64,000 nucleotides of DNA from Deinococcus sp. QL22 (GTDB taxonomy: Bacteria; Deinococcota; Deinococci; Deinococcales; Deinococcaceae), in contig NZ_CP097149.1 in assembly GCF_023370075.1 (NCBI RefSeq), positions 1-64,000 of the forward strand. The letters are read 5' to 3'. Both the position numbers and the translations under genes were made by a program. Below, in pieces: positions 55,336-64,000 of this stretch. How positions within the stretch are numbered: the first letter of the stretch is position 1; each line of letters opens with the position of its first letter. The notes beneath the pieces are model-generated. The model was not told where the DNA came from. It ran no database searches and worked only from the letters and a program-made list of their open reading frames with translations.

Positions 55336-56406
55336 TCACTGCTGAGCTTCAAAACGCGGCAGCAGGTGGCTGAAGCCCAGCACCCCGCAGACAAACAACT
55401 GGGTGAGTTCGGGGTCGAACTGGCGGCCGCTTTCGCGGATCAGGTGTTCTACGGCGTCCTGATAGGGCCAGGCGGGTTTGTAGGGCCGCACGCTGGTCAG
55501 GGCGTCGAAGACATCCACAATCGCCATGATGCGGGCCACCAGCGGAATCGCCTCTTCGCGCAGGCCCAGCGGGTAGCCGTGACCGTCCCAGCGTTCGTGG
55601 TGGTGGCGCACGGCGTCCACGGTCTGGGCGGGCAAAAACGGCAGTTCGGCCAAGACCTGCACACCCCACAGGGGATGCTGCAAGATCACTTCGTACTCCA
55701 GCGCGTTCAGGGGGCCGGGTTTATGCAGGATTTCCTGCGGCACCCGCGCCTTACCGATGTCGTGCAGGGCGGCTCCCCACCGCACGGCCCGCACTTCACT
55801 TGGCCCCAGACCTGCCGCACCTGCCAACCGCTGGGCAAAATCCACGATCCGGCGAATGTGTTCGGCCTGCCACGCATCCTGACTGACTCCCAACAGATGA
55901 ATCGCGTCGTCCAGAGCACGTTCAGTGTGGTTCAGGCGCTCGCTGAGATCGAAGGTGTGCTGGGCGCTGACCTTCAGGGCTTCCAGGCTGCCCGCGATCA
56001 TGGGGCCACGCTCGGCCCACACCACACGCACCACATGACAGGAGTGACGAGTCAAGAGTTCAGCATCTTCCAGGACGCCTTGCCCGCGCCGCAGCGCCGC
56101 TGGATAATGGGCGCGGTCATAGCGCAGCCATTCCAGCAGGGGGCGGCCCCGCACTTCGTCCGGCTTCAGGCCCGTCAAGGTTTCCCACGCGCCGCCTACT
56201 TCCAGAATCAGGCCCGCGGCATCCAGCAGGAACAGGGCTTGCGGCTGCGCTTCAAGCATCACCTGCATGAGGTCGGCTTTGGGAGCAGGCCCTCCAGAGC
56301 GCCCATGCGAACTGGAAGCCGATGGATCGGCGGCACAGACCGCAGTCGTGCGAAGTTTGGATTTGTCAAGAGCCGGATAGGGCGGGAAATCGAGGTCTTC
56401 AAACAT
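55336..56406 (-). CDS. PAS and HD-GYP protein (cyclic-di-GMP phosphodiesterase-like)
   Basis: 356 residues. PAS-like sensor at about 50-140 (LFLLDAAGLILEVGGAWETL), then the HD-GYP domain from about 175: GAALHDIGKARVP (HD), HPLWGVQVL, HHHERWDGHGYPLGL (HHxxxxDGxGYP) and DVFDALTSVRPYKPAW. The metal-binding residues appear present, so it should cleave cyclic di-GMP or a related dinucleotide. ATG 56406 is used; longer forms begin in a poor coding context. Confidence 0.88.
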   Translation of the reverse strand: MFEDLDFPPYPALDKSKLRTTAVCAADPSASSSHGRSGGPAPKADLMQVMLEAQPQALFLLDAAGLILEVGGAWETLTGLKPDEVRGRPLLEWLRYDRAHYPAALRRGQGVLEDAELLTRHSCHVVRVVWAERGPMIAGSLEALKVSAQHTFDLSERLNHTERALDDAIHLLGVSQDAWQAEHIRRIVDFAQRLAGAAGLGPSEVRAVRWGAALHDIGKARVPQEILHKPGPLNALEYEVILQHPLWGVQVLAELPFLPAQTVDAVRHHHERWDGHGYPLGLREEAIPLVARIMAIVDVFDALTSVRPYKPAWPYQDAVEHLIRESGRQFDPELTQLFVCGVLGFSHLLPRFEAQQ

Positions 56407-56760
56407 AGGACGCCTGACCGCACTGCTGGCCCAAATAATAAAACCCACAGAAACGCCACCGGACAGGCGAGGGGAGCATAAAGAGTCCAGTGGGCATACG
56501 TAGACATTAAACGACGTGCTGTGAGTAGCCCGTGAGGGAGGCTGACCCAGCGTGTAGCCGGGCGAGGGCCTGCTGGACATTTTCTAGATGACCGGTGGGT
56601 TTTTTGACTGAATACAAAATGAAGGCACGTTAAAGAGCTGAAAACACACTTATATTTATCTGTCCTAAATCTGGTTTCGCAGGAGTTGGGTGTTGGCCGC
56701 TTGGTGTCCAGCCTACACAAAGCATCAGCTTAGGCGGACGCCTGCGCTAAGGTACAGCCT
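56407..56760. other. 354-bp divergent region between HD-GYP and YmdB genes
   Basis: It holds the YmdB promoter: TAAGGT (56748-56753) 7 nt before its ATG. 56590-56680 is unusually AT-rich for this window, with TTGACT at 56607. No gene or repeat is supported. Confidence 0.4.
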
Positions 56761-57609
56761 ATGCTTCGTGTGTTGTTTGTGGGAGACGTGTACGGCCAGC
56801 CCGGACGCCGGGTGTTGGCGGCACATCTTCCCACCCTACGGGGGCCGGACGGCCTGAAAAACTTTGACTTCATCATCGTGAATATGGAGAACGCGGCGGG
56901 GGGCTTCGGCCTGCACCGCGACGCTGCCGAATCCGCGCTGCGGGCGGGTACGGACTGCATGACGCTGGGCAACCACGCCTGGCATCACCGCGATATTCAC
57001 GCGCTGCTGGCAGATGCCGAAAGCTACCCCATCGTGCGGCCCCTGAACTACGCCGACCCCGCGACCCCCGGCGTGGGCTGGCGCACCTTTGACGTGCCGA
57101 CACGCGCAGAAGGCAAACCTGGCCCCACTGAACGCCTGACGGTGATCAATGTGCTGGGCCGGGTGTTTATGGACGCCGTCGCCAACCCCTTCCGGGCCAT
57201 AGACGAGGTGCTGGAACGCCCCGACCTGGGCAGCGTGTTTGTGGATATTCACGCCGAGGCCACCAGCGAAAAGGCAGCGTTGGCGTGGTACTTGGATGGA
57301 CGGGTGGCCGCCGTCATCGGCACGCATACCCACGTTCCCACCGCCGACACCCGGATTTTGCCCGGTGGCACGGCCTTTCAGACCGACGCGGGCTTTACCG
57401 GGCCGCACGACAGCATTATCGGGGCCGCGCCCGAAGGCCCCATTCAACGCTTCCTGACCGAGCGCTCCTACCGCTACGCCGTGGCCGATGGGCGGGCCGA
57501 ACTGAACGGCGTGGCGCTGGAGTTGCAAGACAACCGCGCCCTGAAGATTGAACGTTACCGTTACCTTGAAGCAGACCACCGGGAGGACGACTATGGGCAT
57601 TCGCAATGA
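56761..57609 (+). CDS. YmdB-type metallophosphoesterase
   Basis: 282 residues of the TIGR00282 type. Di-metal site [16 protein letters not shown] (Asp), [19 protein letters not shown] (Asn-His), [12 protein letters not shown], and [11 protein letters not shown]. YmdB proteins hydrolyse 2',3'-cAMP and related compounds and affect gene expression programmes in Bacillus. The TAAGGT box 7 nt upstream points to a leaderless start. Its end overlaps ppc by 17 nt. Confidence 0.9.
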   Translation: MLRVLFVGDVYGQPGRRVLAAHLPTLRGPDGLKNFDFIIVNMENAAGGFGLHRDAAESALRAGTDCMTLGNHAWHHRDIHALLADAESYPIVRPLNYADPATPGVGWRTFDVPTRAEGKPGPTERLTVINVLGRVFMDAVANPFRAIDEVLERPDLGSVFVDIHAEATSEKAALAWYLDGRVAAVIGTHTHVPTADTRILPGGTAFQTDAGFTGPHDSIIGAAPEGPIQRFLTERSYRYAVADGRAELNGVALELQDNRALKIERYRYLEADHREDDYGHSQ

Positions 57610-60118
57610 CGTAAATCTGCTGGGGCGTACGCTGGGGCAAGTGCTGAAAGAACAGGAGGGGGAGGCCTTTTTTGATCTGGTGGAACGCACGCGGGCGTTG
57701 GTGCGCGAGGTACGCGGCGGCGGCGACGACTCCGAACTGCGGGCGTTGATTGGTGGGCTGAACGAGGCCGATGCGGGCAACCTGACGCGGGCCTTCACGT
57801 GGTACTTCCAGCTGGTCAATCTGGCCGAGGAATACGAGCGGGTACGGGTGCTGTCGGGATCGCAGGGTACGCGCCCGCAGAGCATAGAGGGCGCGCTGGT
57901 GGAGCTGAAGGCGCAGGGCGTGAGCGCCGACGACGCCGAGGCGTTGCTGGCCCGCCTAGACCTTGGCCTCACTTTTACGGCCCACCCCACCGAGATGCGC
58001 CGCCGAACCATCCGCAGCCATCTGGTGGAGGTGGCCCGCGCCATTCCTGACCTGCACAGTCAGGACGAATCGGCGGTGGAGCGCGTAGCCGCCCACGTGG
58101 AAGCCATGTGGACGACCCCCGAACTGCGCCGCCTGAAACCCACCGTGCTGGATGAGGTCAAAGGCGGCCTGAATTACGTCACCTCTATTGCACAGGCACT
58201 GCCCGCCCTCCAGCGCGACCTTCAGCGGGCCTTCCGCACGGTGTACGGGCGCGATACGGCGGCGCATGTGCCCCTGAGTTTCAGTTCCTGGATGGGTGGA
58301 GACCGCGACGGCAACCCGTTTGTGACGCCGCAGGCCACCCGTGAGGCGCTGGAAGTGCACCGGGAACGGGCGCGGGAAGTACTGCTGGGCGCAATCAAGC
58401 AGGCCTATGCCGATCTGAGTCAGGAGGGAGCGGGTGAAGGAGCCGAGCAGGAAGCGGCGGGGAGCTACCGCGAGGAACTGCGCGACCTGCACAACTCCGT
58501 GCGAGACGGCTTGCCCGTAGAGTTACTGCCGCGCCTGGAAGCCCTGCGCGAGCGCCTGCACGCCGAGGGCCAGCAGCGCAGCGCCGACCAATTGCTGACG
58601 CCTCTGCTGACGGTGGCACGCGTGTTCGGGCAACATCTGGTGAGCCTGGATGTGCGCGAACACAGCGCCCAGACGGGTGCGGCGGTGGCCGAACTGTTGA
58701 AGGCGGCGGGCGTGGAGGCCGACTATCTGGCCCTGCCCGAACACGCCAAGCTGGAACTGCTGACCCGCGAACTGCGCTCTCGCCGCCCGCTCTGGCCTGC
58801 AGGTGAGGCCCTGACCGAATCGCTGGAAACCGCCATCGGCCCCATCCGGGAGGTGCAGGCGGCGACCCGATTGGCCGGCCCCCGCGCCTTCGGGCATTAC
58901 GTGATCAGCATGTCAGAAAGCGTGTCGGACGTGCTGGAGCCGCTGCTGCTGGCCCGCGAGGTGGGATTCGGCATTTTGCCCGTGCCGCTGTTTGAAACGT
59001 TGGCCGACCTGGAACGCGCCCCGCAGGTGGTCTGGGAACTGCTGAGCCTGCCCGAATACCGCGCCGTGCTGGGCGACAGCGTGCAGGAAATTATGCTGGG
59101 CTACAGCGATTCCAACAAGGATGCTGGGTTTTTGGCGGCCAACTGGGCTTTGCACGAAGCGCAGCGCAAGATCAGTGACGTGTGCAGGCGGGCGGGCGTG
59201 CATTGGCGCTTCTTTCACGGGCGCGGCACGAGCATCGGGCGTGGGGGCGGGCCTGCCAGCCGGGCCATTCTGGGCCAGCCCGCTGGAACCATCGACGCCG
59301 GAATCCGCATCACTGAGCAGGGCGAAGCATTGGCCGACAAATACAGCCACCCCGTGTTGGCCCACCGCAATCTGGAGCAGGCGTTGTATGGCCTGATGCT
59401 GGCCGCCGCCCGCCCCGCGCTAGACCCGCCCGCCGGGTGGATGGACGCCCTAGACCGCGCCGCCCGCGTGAGTGCCCGCGCTTACCGCACATTGGTAGAC
59501 GACCCGGATTTCATACCCTTCTTCGAGCGGGTTACGCCCATCCACGAAATCTCGCGCCTCAACATCGCGTCCCGCCCTGTGCGCCGCCCCGGTGCGCCCA
59601 CACTGGGCAACTTGCGGGCTATTCCGTGGGTCATGAGTTGGACACAGAACCGCGCCAATTTGCCCGGTTGGTACGGCCTCACCGAAGGCATTAAGGAAAT
59701 CGGGCTGGAGCAGGCCCGCGCCATGTACGCCGACTGGCCGTTCTTCCGCACCGTGCTGGACAACAGCCAGATGAGCCTTGCCAAGAGTGACCCGCTGATT
59801 TTCAGTGAGTATCTGACCCTGCTGGACAGTGGTGATGGTACGGCAGAAGGCAGCGCCCGCCTGGCCGAACACCTAAAATACAGTTACCGCGACGCCGTGG
59901 AAGCCGTGCAGAGCGTGATCGCCGCGGAACTGCTGGGCAACGAACCCCGCCTGCGCGAAAGCATCGCTCTGCGGAATCCGTACATCGACCCGATTCACCG
60001 GATTCAGGTCGAGTTGCTTCGCCGCGCCCGCACCACCGAAGACGGTCTGGACGAATACGAACGCCCCCTGCTGCTGAGTTTGCAAGGGGTGGCGGCAGGA
60101 GTGAGGAATACGGGGTAA
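57593..60118 (+). CDS. ppc: phosphoenolpyruvate carboxylase
   Basis: 841 residues. Catalytic His in [15 protein letters not shown], then [41 protein letters not shown], and C-terminal RNTG at the active-site end. It replenishes oxaloacetate from PEP and bicarbonate. It starts at ATG 57593 with GGGAGG 7 nt upstream, inside the end of the YmdB gene, so the two are cotranscribed. No frameshift seen. Confidence 0.96.
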   Translation: MGIRNDVNLLGRTLGQVLKEQEGEAFFDLVERTRALVREVRGGGDDSELRALIGGLNEADAGNLTRAFTWYFQLVNLAEEYERVRVLSGSQGTRPQSIEGALVELKAQGVSADDAEALLARLDLGLTFTAHPTEMRRRTIRSHLVEVARAIPDLHSQDESAVERVAAHVEAMWTTPELRRLKPTVLDEVKGGLNYVTSIAQALPALQRDLQRAFRTVYGRDTAAHVPLSFSSWMGGDRDGNPFVTPQATREALEVHRERAREVLLGAIKQAYADLSQEGAGEGAEQEAAGSYREELRDLHNSVRDGLPVELLPRLEALRERLHAEGQQRSADQLLTPLLTVARVFGQHLVSLDVREHSAQTGAAVAELLKAAGVEADYLALPEHAKLELLTRELRSRRPLWPAGEALTESLETAIGPIREVQAATRLAGPRAFGHYVISMSESVSDVLEPLLLAREVGFGILPVPLFETLADLERAPQVVWELLSLPEYRAVLGDSVQEIMLGYSDSNKDAGFLAANWALHEAQRKISDVCRRAGVHWRFFHGRGTSIGRGGGPASRAILGQPAGTIDAGIRITEQGEALADKYSHPVLAHRNLEQALYGLMLAAARPALDPPAGWMDALDRAARVSARAYRTLVDDPDFIPFFERVTPIHEISRLNIASRPVRRPGAPTLGNLRAIPWVMSWTQNRANLPGWYGLTEGIKEIGLEQARAMYADWPFFRTVLDNSQMSLAKSDPLIFSEYLTLLDSGDGTAEGSARLAEHLKYSYRDAVEAVQSVIAAELLGNEPRLRESIALRNPYIDPIHRIQVELLRRARTTEDGLDEYERPLLLSLQGVAAGVRNTG

Positions 60119-60140
60119 GGGGTTCACTGCTGGCCCGCTC

Positions 60141-60611
60141 TCACCTTGTGCCGGAGCGGGCCAGCAACCAATTTGCTGTCCAATGGGCAGGCTGGCCGCG
60201 CAGTGCAGGCAAGCCTTCGACACCGAAAAACGCGAGTTCGATTCCTTCCACGCTGTCTGGAACGGGTGTGCCCTGCCAGTGGGTCACGTGGTACACCGCC
60301 GTATAAAAATAGGCCTCGTCTCCGTTGGGCAACTGACGATGGGGCGTGACCAGCAATTCAAGCAGTTGAGATTCCAATACATCTAGGCCCGTTTCTTCAC
60401 GGACTTCCCGCGTCATTGTTTGCTGCGGCGGCTCACCCAGCTCGCACAGGCCACCGGGAAGGCCCCAGACATCACGCCCCGCCAAACGTTGCAAAAGCAC
60501 GTCTCCACCGTCATTCAGAATGATGCCGACAGCTCCCATCAGATTCACGGGACTGGTGCCGACCATGCGGCGGAGATAAGGAATGTAGTCCTGCACGGCG
60601 TCAGTAGTCAC
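60141..60611 (-). CDS. NUDIX hydrolase
   Basis: 156 residues from GTG 60611. Nudix box: GGLCELGEPPQQTMTREVRE then ETGL, just after VWGLPGG. The N-terminus (QDYIPYLRRMVG) matches the ADP-ribose/dinucleotide-type subgroup. Substrate not readable. Convergent with ppc, with a 22-bp gap. Confidence 0.87.
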   Translation of the reverse strand: MTTDAVQDYIPYLRRMVGTSPVNLMGAVGIILNDGGDVLLQRLAGRDVWGLPGGLCELGEPPQQTMTREVREETGLDVLESQLLELLVTPHRQLPNGDEAYFYTAVYHVTHWQGTPVPDSVEGIELAFFGVEGLPALRGQPAHWTANWLLARSGTR

Positions 60612-60656
60612 AGTCAGCCAGAGTCATCCACCGCCAGAGGAATCGCGTGGGTTTAT

Positions 60657-61181
60657 TTACAAGCGGCCCCGGAAACGGATATGGGTGAACTCGATCCGTT
60701 CGCCAATATTAAGTTGCCCTTCCAAGATTCTGGCTCCCAGATACAGCGTTCCTTCCCGCACAGCCTGATCCAGAATGGGGTTCTTTAAGACAACGGGCAC
60801 TGGCTTATCTGGGCTGAGCAGCAGTTCTGTCAGGTATTGACCGCCGCCTGTCCCGTCACACAGGTACGCCCCCCCGTAGCCCTCCTGCTTCGCCTCTACA
60901 AAAGGGCAGTTAGAACTGCGGTTAAGTGCAAATAACTGCACGCGCAACTGTGTTGATCCGCCCCGATAAGTGGCTGCGGCCTCGAAAGTCACGTCCCGGT
61001 AAGAGAGCTTGGGAATATTGAGATATTCCAGTTGATTTGAGTTCAGGTAAGCGACTTGAGACGCCTGGAGAGGGCCAAGTTCATTGATGACATGAAAATC
61101 ATTCCCGGTCTGTTCTGGCAGGGAGATCAGGCCGCAAGCGGTGAGGAAGGGCGCCAGCAAGAACAGTCTGTTAAGTCGCAT
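60657..61181 (-). CDS. hypothetical lipoprotein
   Basis: 174 residues. Lipoprotein signal MRLNRLFLLAPFLTAC with lipobox LTAC ending at Cys16. The mature part is polar and beta-rich, with two further cysteines (SSNCPFVEA, AYLCDGTGG). No family recognised. TAAGAT lies 11 nt before the ATG on the minus strand. The start codon lies within the end of a short upstream frame (see 61171). Confidence 0.72.
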   Translation of the reverse strand: MRLNRLFLLAPFLTACGLISLPEQTGNDFHVINELGPLQASQVAYLNSNQLEYLNIPKLSYRDVTFEAAATYRGGSTQLRVQLFALNRSSNCPFVEAKQEGYGGAYLCDGTGGGQYLTELLLSPDKPVPVVLKNPILDQAVREGTLYLGARILEGQLNIGERIEFTHIRFRGRL

Positions 61182-61414
61182 AACTGACTTTGATCTTACG
61201 TGCAAAGGTTACATTGTGTGGCTGCATATCCGGCAGCAACCTCACGGTCAGGGATAACCCTTCCCAATCTGCCCCGTGTACTACGGACTTGCTCTGATTC
61301 CCGAACATCCGTAACAGCACCGATAGGGTCGTCCATTGCCGCCACCACGTACTGTTTGCCACTCGCTCTGCTGCGCAGCTTTACCAGTCCGCCCGGAAGA
61401 TTCTCGCGAATCAT
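61171..61414 (-). pseudogene. possible small gene split between two frames
   Basis: Minus strand from ATG 61414 reads MIRENLPGGLVKLRSRASGK then QYVVAAMDDPIGAV. At about 61310 a second frame takes over with MFGNQSKSVVHGADWEGLSL then TVRLLPDMQPHNVTFARKIK and ends TYAT-like, overlapping the lipoprotein start. The two halves together look like one protein of about 80 residues broken by a frameshift. The first frame can also run on alone to 72 residues. The N-terminal DNA is shared with 33818 (family C). Confidence 0.3.
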
Positions 61415-61422
61415 CGCAATTC
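61384..61422. repeat. 39-bp repeat family C, copy 2
   Basis: CCAGTCCGCCCGGAAGATTC start, 33/39 match with 33818-33856. GATTC-TCGC-GAATC forms a small palindrome within. Confidence 0.5.
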
Positions 61423-61440
61423 CCTATAAGCTCTAGCTTC

Positions 61441-62658
61441 ATGCCCGCTGCCGATCAGACACCCACCATCTCCCCTGCCCCGACCACCCGCGCCCGCGTG
61501 CCCGATCTGGCGTGGACGCTGGCGCGGGCGCACCTGTCACGGCGGCGCACCCAAAATGTGCTGACTATTCTGGGGATCGCGGTGGGCGTGATGGTACTGA
61601 TTGCGGCCCTGAGTCTGACCAACGGCTTCACGCGCTCGCTGATAGATGCGACGTTGCGGGCCAGTCCCCACCTCAGCATCACGTCGTTTACGCCCCAAAC
61701 GCGTGATCCGGCACTGGAAAAAACGATAGCCGCCAACAAGGAAGTGACGGCAGTAACCCCCTTTCTGGCTGATAAAGGCCTGCTGACCCGCCCGGCCAGC
61801 GGAGGCCGCAGCGCAGGCGTGGATTTTGCCACCCTGTTTGGCGTGCAGGCGTCGGCGGCGCAGGTGCTTCAACTTCAACCGGAGGAGGGTGAACTGTTGG
61901 CGGGCCTGAAAGACGGAGAGGTGATGCTGGGCGCGTCGTTGGCCCGCAGCGTGGGGGCCTTTGCGGGCGATGAAGTTAGGTTGCTGAACAGCACCCAGCG
62001 CCGCGCCATCCTGAGGGTAAAAGGCGTGTTTAGCACAGGTAATTATCTGATCGACAGTGCCTACGCCTTTACCAATCTGGGCACGCTGCAAGCCCTGCAA
62101 CAAACCCCCAATATCACGGGCTATCAGCTTCGGCTGCGCGACCCGGCCACCGCGCCCGCTGTCGGTTCGGCTATCACGCGCACGCTGCCCTACTCGGCGC
62201 TGCCCTGGCAAAACCTGTATGGCACGCTACTCGACCAATTGGCGCTGCAAAAACGGGTCATCGCCTTCGTGGTGTTTCTGATCGTGATCGTCGCAGCCTT
62301 TGGGATTGCCAATGTCCTGACACTGGCGGTGTTCGAGAAAACGCAGGAAATTGCCATTCTGCGGGCCATCGGAGCCACGCGAAAACTGATTACCCGCGTA
62401 TTTGTCCTGGAAGGTCTGGTACTGGGATTTAGCGGTCTGGTGCTGGGGAACCTGCTGGGCCTCGCTATCAGCGCTTACTTTACGGTGCGGCCTTTTCAGC
62501 TGCCAGGCGACCTGTATTTTATAACGGCGTTGCCTGTAGAAGTGCGCCTGACCGACCTGCTGTGGGTGAATGCGGTAGGTCTGGGCACCACGATGCTGGC
62601 GGCCCTGATTCCGGCGCGGCGAGCCGCAAACGTCGAACCAGCGCGGATTATTCGCTGA
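61441..62658 (+). CDS. FtsX/LolC-type ABC transporter permease
   Basis: 405 residues. Span 1 (LTILGIAVGVMVLIAALSL, about 40-58), a large extracytoplasmic domain of about 200 residues, then three spans (AFVVFLIVIVAAFGIANVLT from about 277) with the FtsX coupling motif AVFEKTQEIAILRAIGATRK, and GLVLGFSGLVLGNLLG. LolE/MacB family members move lipoproteins or export peptides. The partner ATPase is not in the window. TAAGCT 8 nt upstream of ATG 61441 supports a leaderless start. Confidence 0.87.
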   Translation: MPAADQTPTISPAPTTRARVPDLAWTLARAHLSRRRTQNVLTILGIAVGVMVLIAALSLTNGFTRSLIDATLRASPHLSITSFTPQTRDPALEKTIAANKEVTAVTPFLADKGLLTRPASGGRSAGVDFATLFGVQASAAQVLQLQPEEGELLAGLKDGEVMLGASLARSVGAFAGDEVRLLNSTQRRAILRVKGVFSTGNYLIDSAYAFTNLGTLQALQQTPNITGYQLRLRDPATAPAVGSAITRTLPYSALPWQNLYGTLLDQLALQKRVIAFVVFLIVIVAAFGIANVLTLAVFEKTQEIAILRAIGATRKLITRVFVLEGLVLGFSGLVLGNLLGLAISAYFTVRPFQLPGDLYFITALPVEVRLTDLLWVNAVGLGTTMLAALIPARRAANVEPARIIR

Positions 62659-62724
62659 AAATCTATCAAAAGTGACCTGTGCGTCAGGCTCCAGTTATCT
62701 TCCTGACGGTGGCCTGAAGCACTA

Positions 62725-62734
62725 TTAACGTTAA
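62725..62734. promoter_or_regulatory. palindrome TTAACGTTAA upstream of the surface protein
   Basis: Perfect 10-bp palindrome 64 bp before ATG 62798, in an otherwise GC-rich region. A possible regulator site. Confidence 0.3.
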
Positions 62735-62797
62735 GGTCGGGGTTGCTCATGGGGCGTCAACCGGGGGCCACTAATCTGCTTCTCGGAGGTACCACCC

Positions 62798-63823
62798 ATG
62801 AAAAAACTGTTGATGATTCCCGCCGCGTTGCTGCTGAGTATTGCCGCCGCCGCCCCCAAGATCAGCGCACAGAGCATTATCGTGAACCCCACGCAGCCTG
62901 ACCTCAGCGTCAGCGTGCGCGTAGACAAGGATCAGAGCGGCAACGCCAGCCCCAACTACCGTGTGAACGAAGCGATCCGCATCAGCACCAGCGTCAACCG
63001 TGACGCTTACGTGTACCTCTTCAACATCGATTCCAGCGGCGACGTAACCCAGATTCTGCCCAACCGCATTTCGGGTAACGAAGCGTTGGTCAAGGCCAAC
63101 ACCACCCGCGTTTTCCCCGCTGCTGGCGACAACTTCACCTTCAGCGTTGACGGCCCCATCGGTCTGAACAAGGTTCTGGCACTCGCCAGCCTGACCCCCC
63201 TCGACCTGAACCAGATCAGCTCCTTCAAGACCCAGCAAGACCAGTTCGCAACGGTAGCCGCTAAGGGTCAAGACCGTTTGGCACAGGCGCTCAGCATCGT
63301 GGTCAACCCCTTGCCCCAGAACAGCTGGGTCAGCGACACCGCGTTCTTCAACGTCATCGGCCAGACGCCCATCCAGACCGGCAGCCTGTTCGTGGGCACC
63401 AACGTGTCGGGCAGCACCGTGATCCTGAACGGACAGAACCTCGGCACGGGCAACACCACCTTCAGCAACCTGCGCCCCGGCAGCTACCCTGTGCGTGTAC
63501 AGGCCCCCGGCTTCCGCGACTACACCACCACCGTCGCTATCCGTGCAGGCAGCACCACCAACCTGAACGTCGAGTTTGCTCAGGTCATCGCCCCCGCCCC
63601 CACGCCCGTCAACCAGTTCACCATCGCCATCCGCAGCAATGTCAACGGCGCGCTGGTCTTCGTGGATGGCCGTCAGGCAGGCACCATCCAGAACGGCGGC
63701 TTGAACGTGAGCGTGGCCCGTGGTGGACGTGAAATCGTCGTGATCGCCCCCGGTTACAACACCTTCATCAACACCTACAACGTGCAGCAAAACGGCCAGA
63801 TCACCATCAACCCTACCCGCTAA
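62798..63823 (+). CDS. secreted DUF4384 and PEGA-repeat protein
   Basis: 341 residues. Signal peptide ([20 protein letters not shown]) to about 24. DUF4384 domain at about 30-165 ([38 protein letters not shown]). Then two PEGA-type repeats: [20 protein letters not shown] (about 200-262) and [20 protein letters not shown] (about 275-335). Surface or periplasmic location is predicted; no activity known. GGAGGT lies 8 nt upstream. It is very Ser/Thr/Asn-rich and its codon use is highly biased, consistent with high expression. Confidence 0.87.
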   Translation: MKKLLMIPAALLLSIAAAAPKISAQSIIVNPTQPDLSVSVRVDKDQSGNASPNYRVNEAIRISTSVNRDAYVYLFNIDSSGDVTQILPNRISGNEALVKANTTRVFPAAGDNFTFSVDGPIGLNKVLALASLTPLDLNQISSFKTQQDQFATVAAKGQDRLAQALSIVVNPLPQNSWVSDTAFFNVIGQTPIQTGSLFVGTNVSGSTVILNGQNLGTGNTTFSNLRPGSYPVRVQAPGFRDYTTTVAIRAGSTTNLNVEFAQVIAPAPTPVNQFTIAIRSNVNGALVFVDGRQAGTIQNGGLNVSVARGGREIVVIAPGYNTFINTYNVQQNGQITINPTR

Positions 63824-63837
63824 ATCCAGCGGTACAC

Positions 63838-63872
63838 AAAAAGCTCCTTGCCTTCGGGTGGGGGGCTTTTTT
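63838..63872 (+). terminator. intrinsic terminator after the DUF4384/PEGA gene
   Basis: AAAAAGCTCC pairs with GGGGGCTTTTTT around an inner TTCG loop, followed by the T-run. Confidence 0.85.
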
Positions 63873-63910
63873 GTGGTGTGGGCGAGGGAAACCGCTTTCG
63901 TGTGACCTGG

Positions 63911-63975
63911 AACCTGTTCTCAGACCCTTCGATCCCTGACCCTTAGACAAAGCCCCTTAGACGCCTCTTCTCCGT
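63911..63975 (+). repeat. intergenic repeat family A, copy 6
   Basis: TTCTCAGACCCTTCGATCCC then CTTAGACAAAGCCCCTTAGACG, at the right edge of the window; nothing else is supported after 63873. Confidence 0.6.
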
Positions 63976-64000
63976 CCGGCTGCCGCCCAGGCACTCAAGG

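Overview
The window looks like a stretch of chromosome from the genus Deinococcus. Pointers are the high-GC coding style, a lysine pathway through alpha-aminoadipate with a LysW carrier (lysT, lysU, lysW, lysX, as in Thermus/Deinococcus), DUF4384/PEGA surface proteins, and many promoters whose -10 box (TANNNT) sits 6-10 nt before the start codon, as expected for leaderless mRNAs. The species cannot be named from the sequence. I found no rRNA, tRNA, CRISPR array, insertion sequence or phage gene.

Layout. 0-3.1 kb: two permeases of a nucleoside/BMP-type importer and a RodZ-like HTH membrane protein with a PEGA insert. 3.2-7.8 kb: minus-strand acyl-CoA/leucine catabolism genes (acyl-CoA dehydrogenase, carboxyltransferase, CoA-transferase A and B) with two TetR-type palindromes. 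7.9-11.5 kb: MFS and EamA transporters, a pyridoxamine-oxidase-like protein and a disordered protein. 11.9-15.3 kb: sdhCDAB with its terminator, followed by a frameshifted pseudogene. 15.7-20.7 kb: a lipoprotein and a lipid cluster (a PlsY-like/acyl-ACP-reductase-like fusion, a glycerophosphodiesterase, a phospholipase-D-like protein). 20.7-30.4 kb: ispH, carbonic-anhydrase-like and NUDIX proteins, a cold-shock protein, DUF898 and M48 proteins, a secreted beta-propeller, and a methyltransferase behind a probable attenuator. 30.4-36.4 kb: AlaX, cupin, gnd, and a MarR-regulated DHA2 efflux pump. 36.7-40.5 kb: the lysine cluster. 40.6-46.8 kb: acyl-CoA ligase, SDR, radical SAM protein, small membrane protein, icd. 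47-55.2 kb: a stress-type small protein and a tightly overlapping operon with sugar ABC permeases, FAD oxidoreductase, DinB, phosphatase, hydrolase, DUF4127 and ROK kinase. 55.3-64 kb: HD-GYP, YmdB-type phosphoesterase, ppc, NUDIX, lipoprotein, FtsX-like permease and a DUF4384/PEGA protein.

How it fits together. Central carbon genes (sdh, icd, ppc, gnd) lie next to acetyl-CoA-producing catabolism. The lysine cluster contains an unusual LysW without cysteines, together with a double zinc-ribbon protein and an unknown gene in the same operon. The 47-55 kb operon is probably a carbohydrate uptake and processing system with no recognised substrate.

The most unusual points are: the PlsY-AAR fusion; the cysteine-free LysW with its companion ribbon protein; three short leader ORFs, two of which overlap the next start by 4 nt while the third precedes an intrinsic terminator; paired hairpins before lysX; and at least four families of small intergenic repeats.
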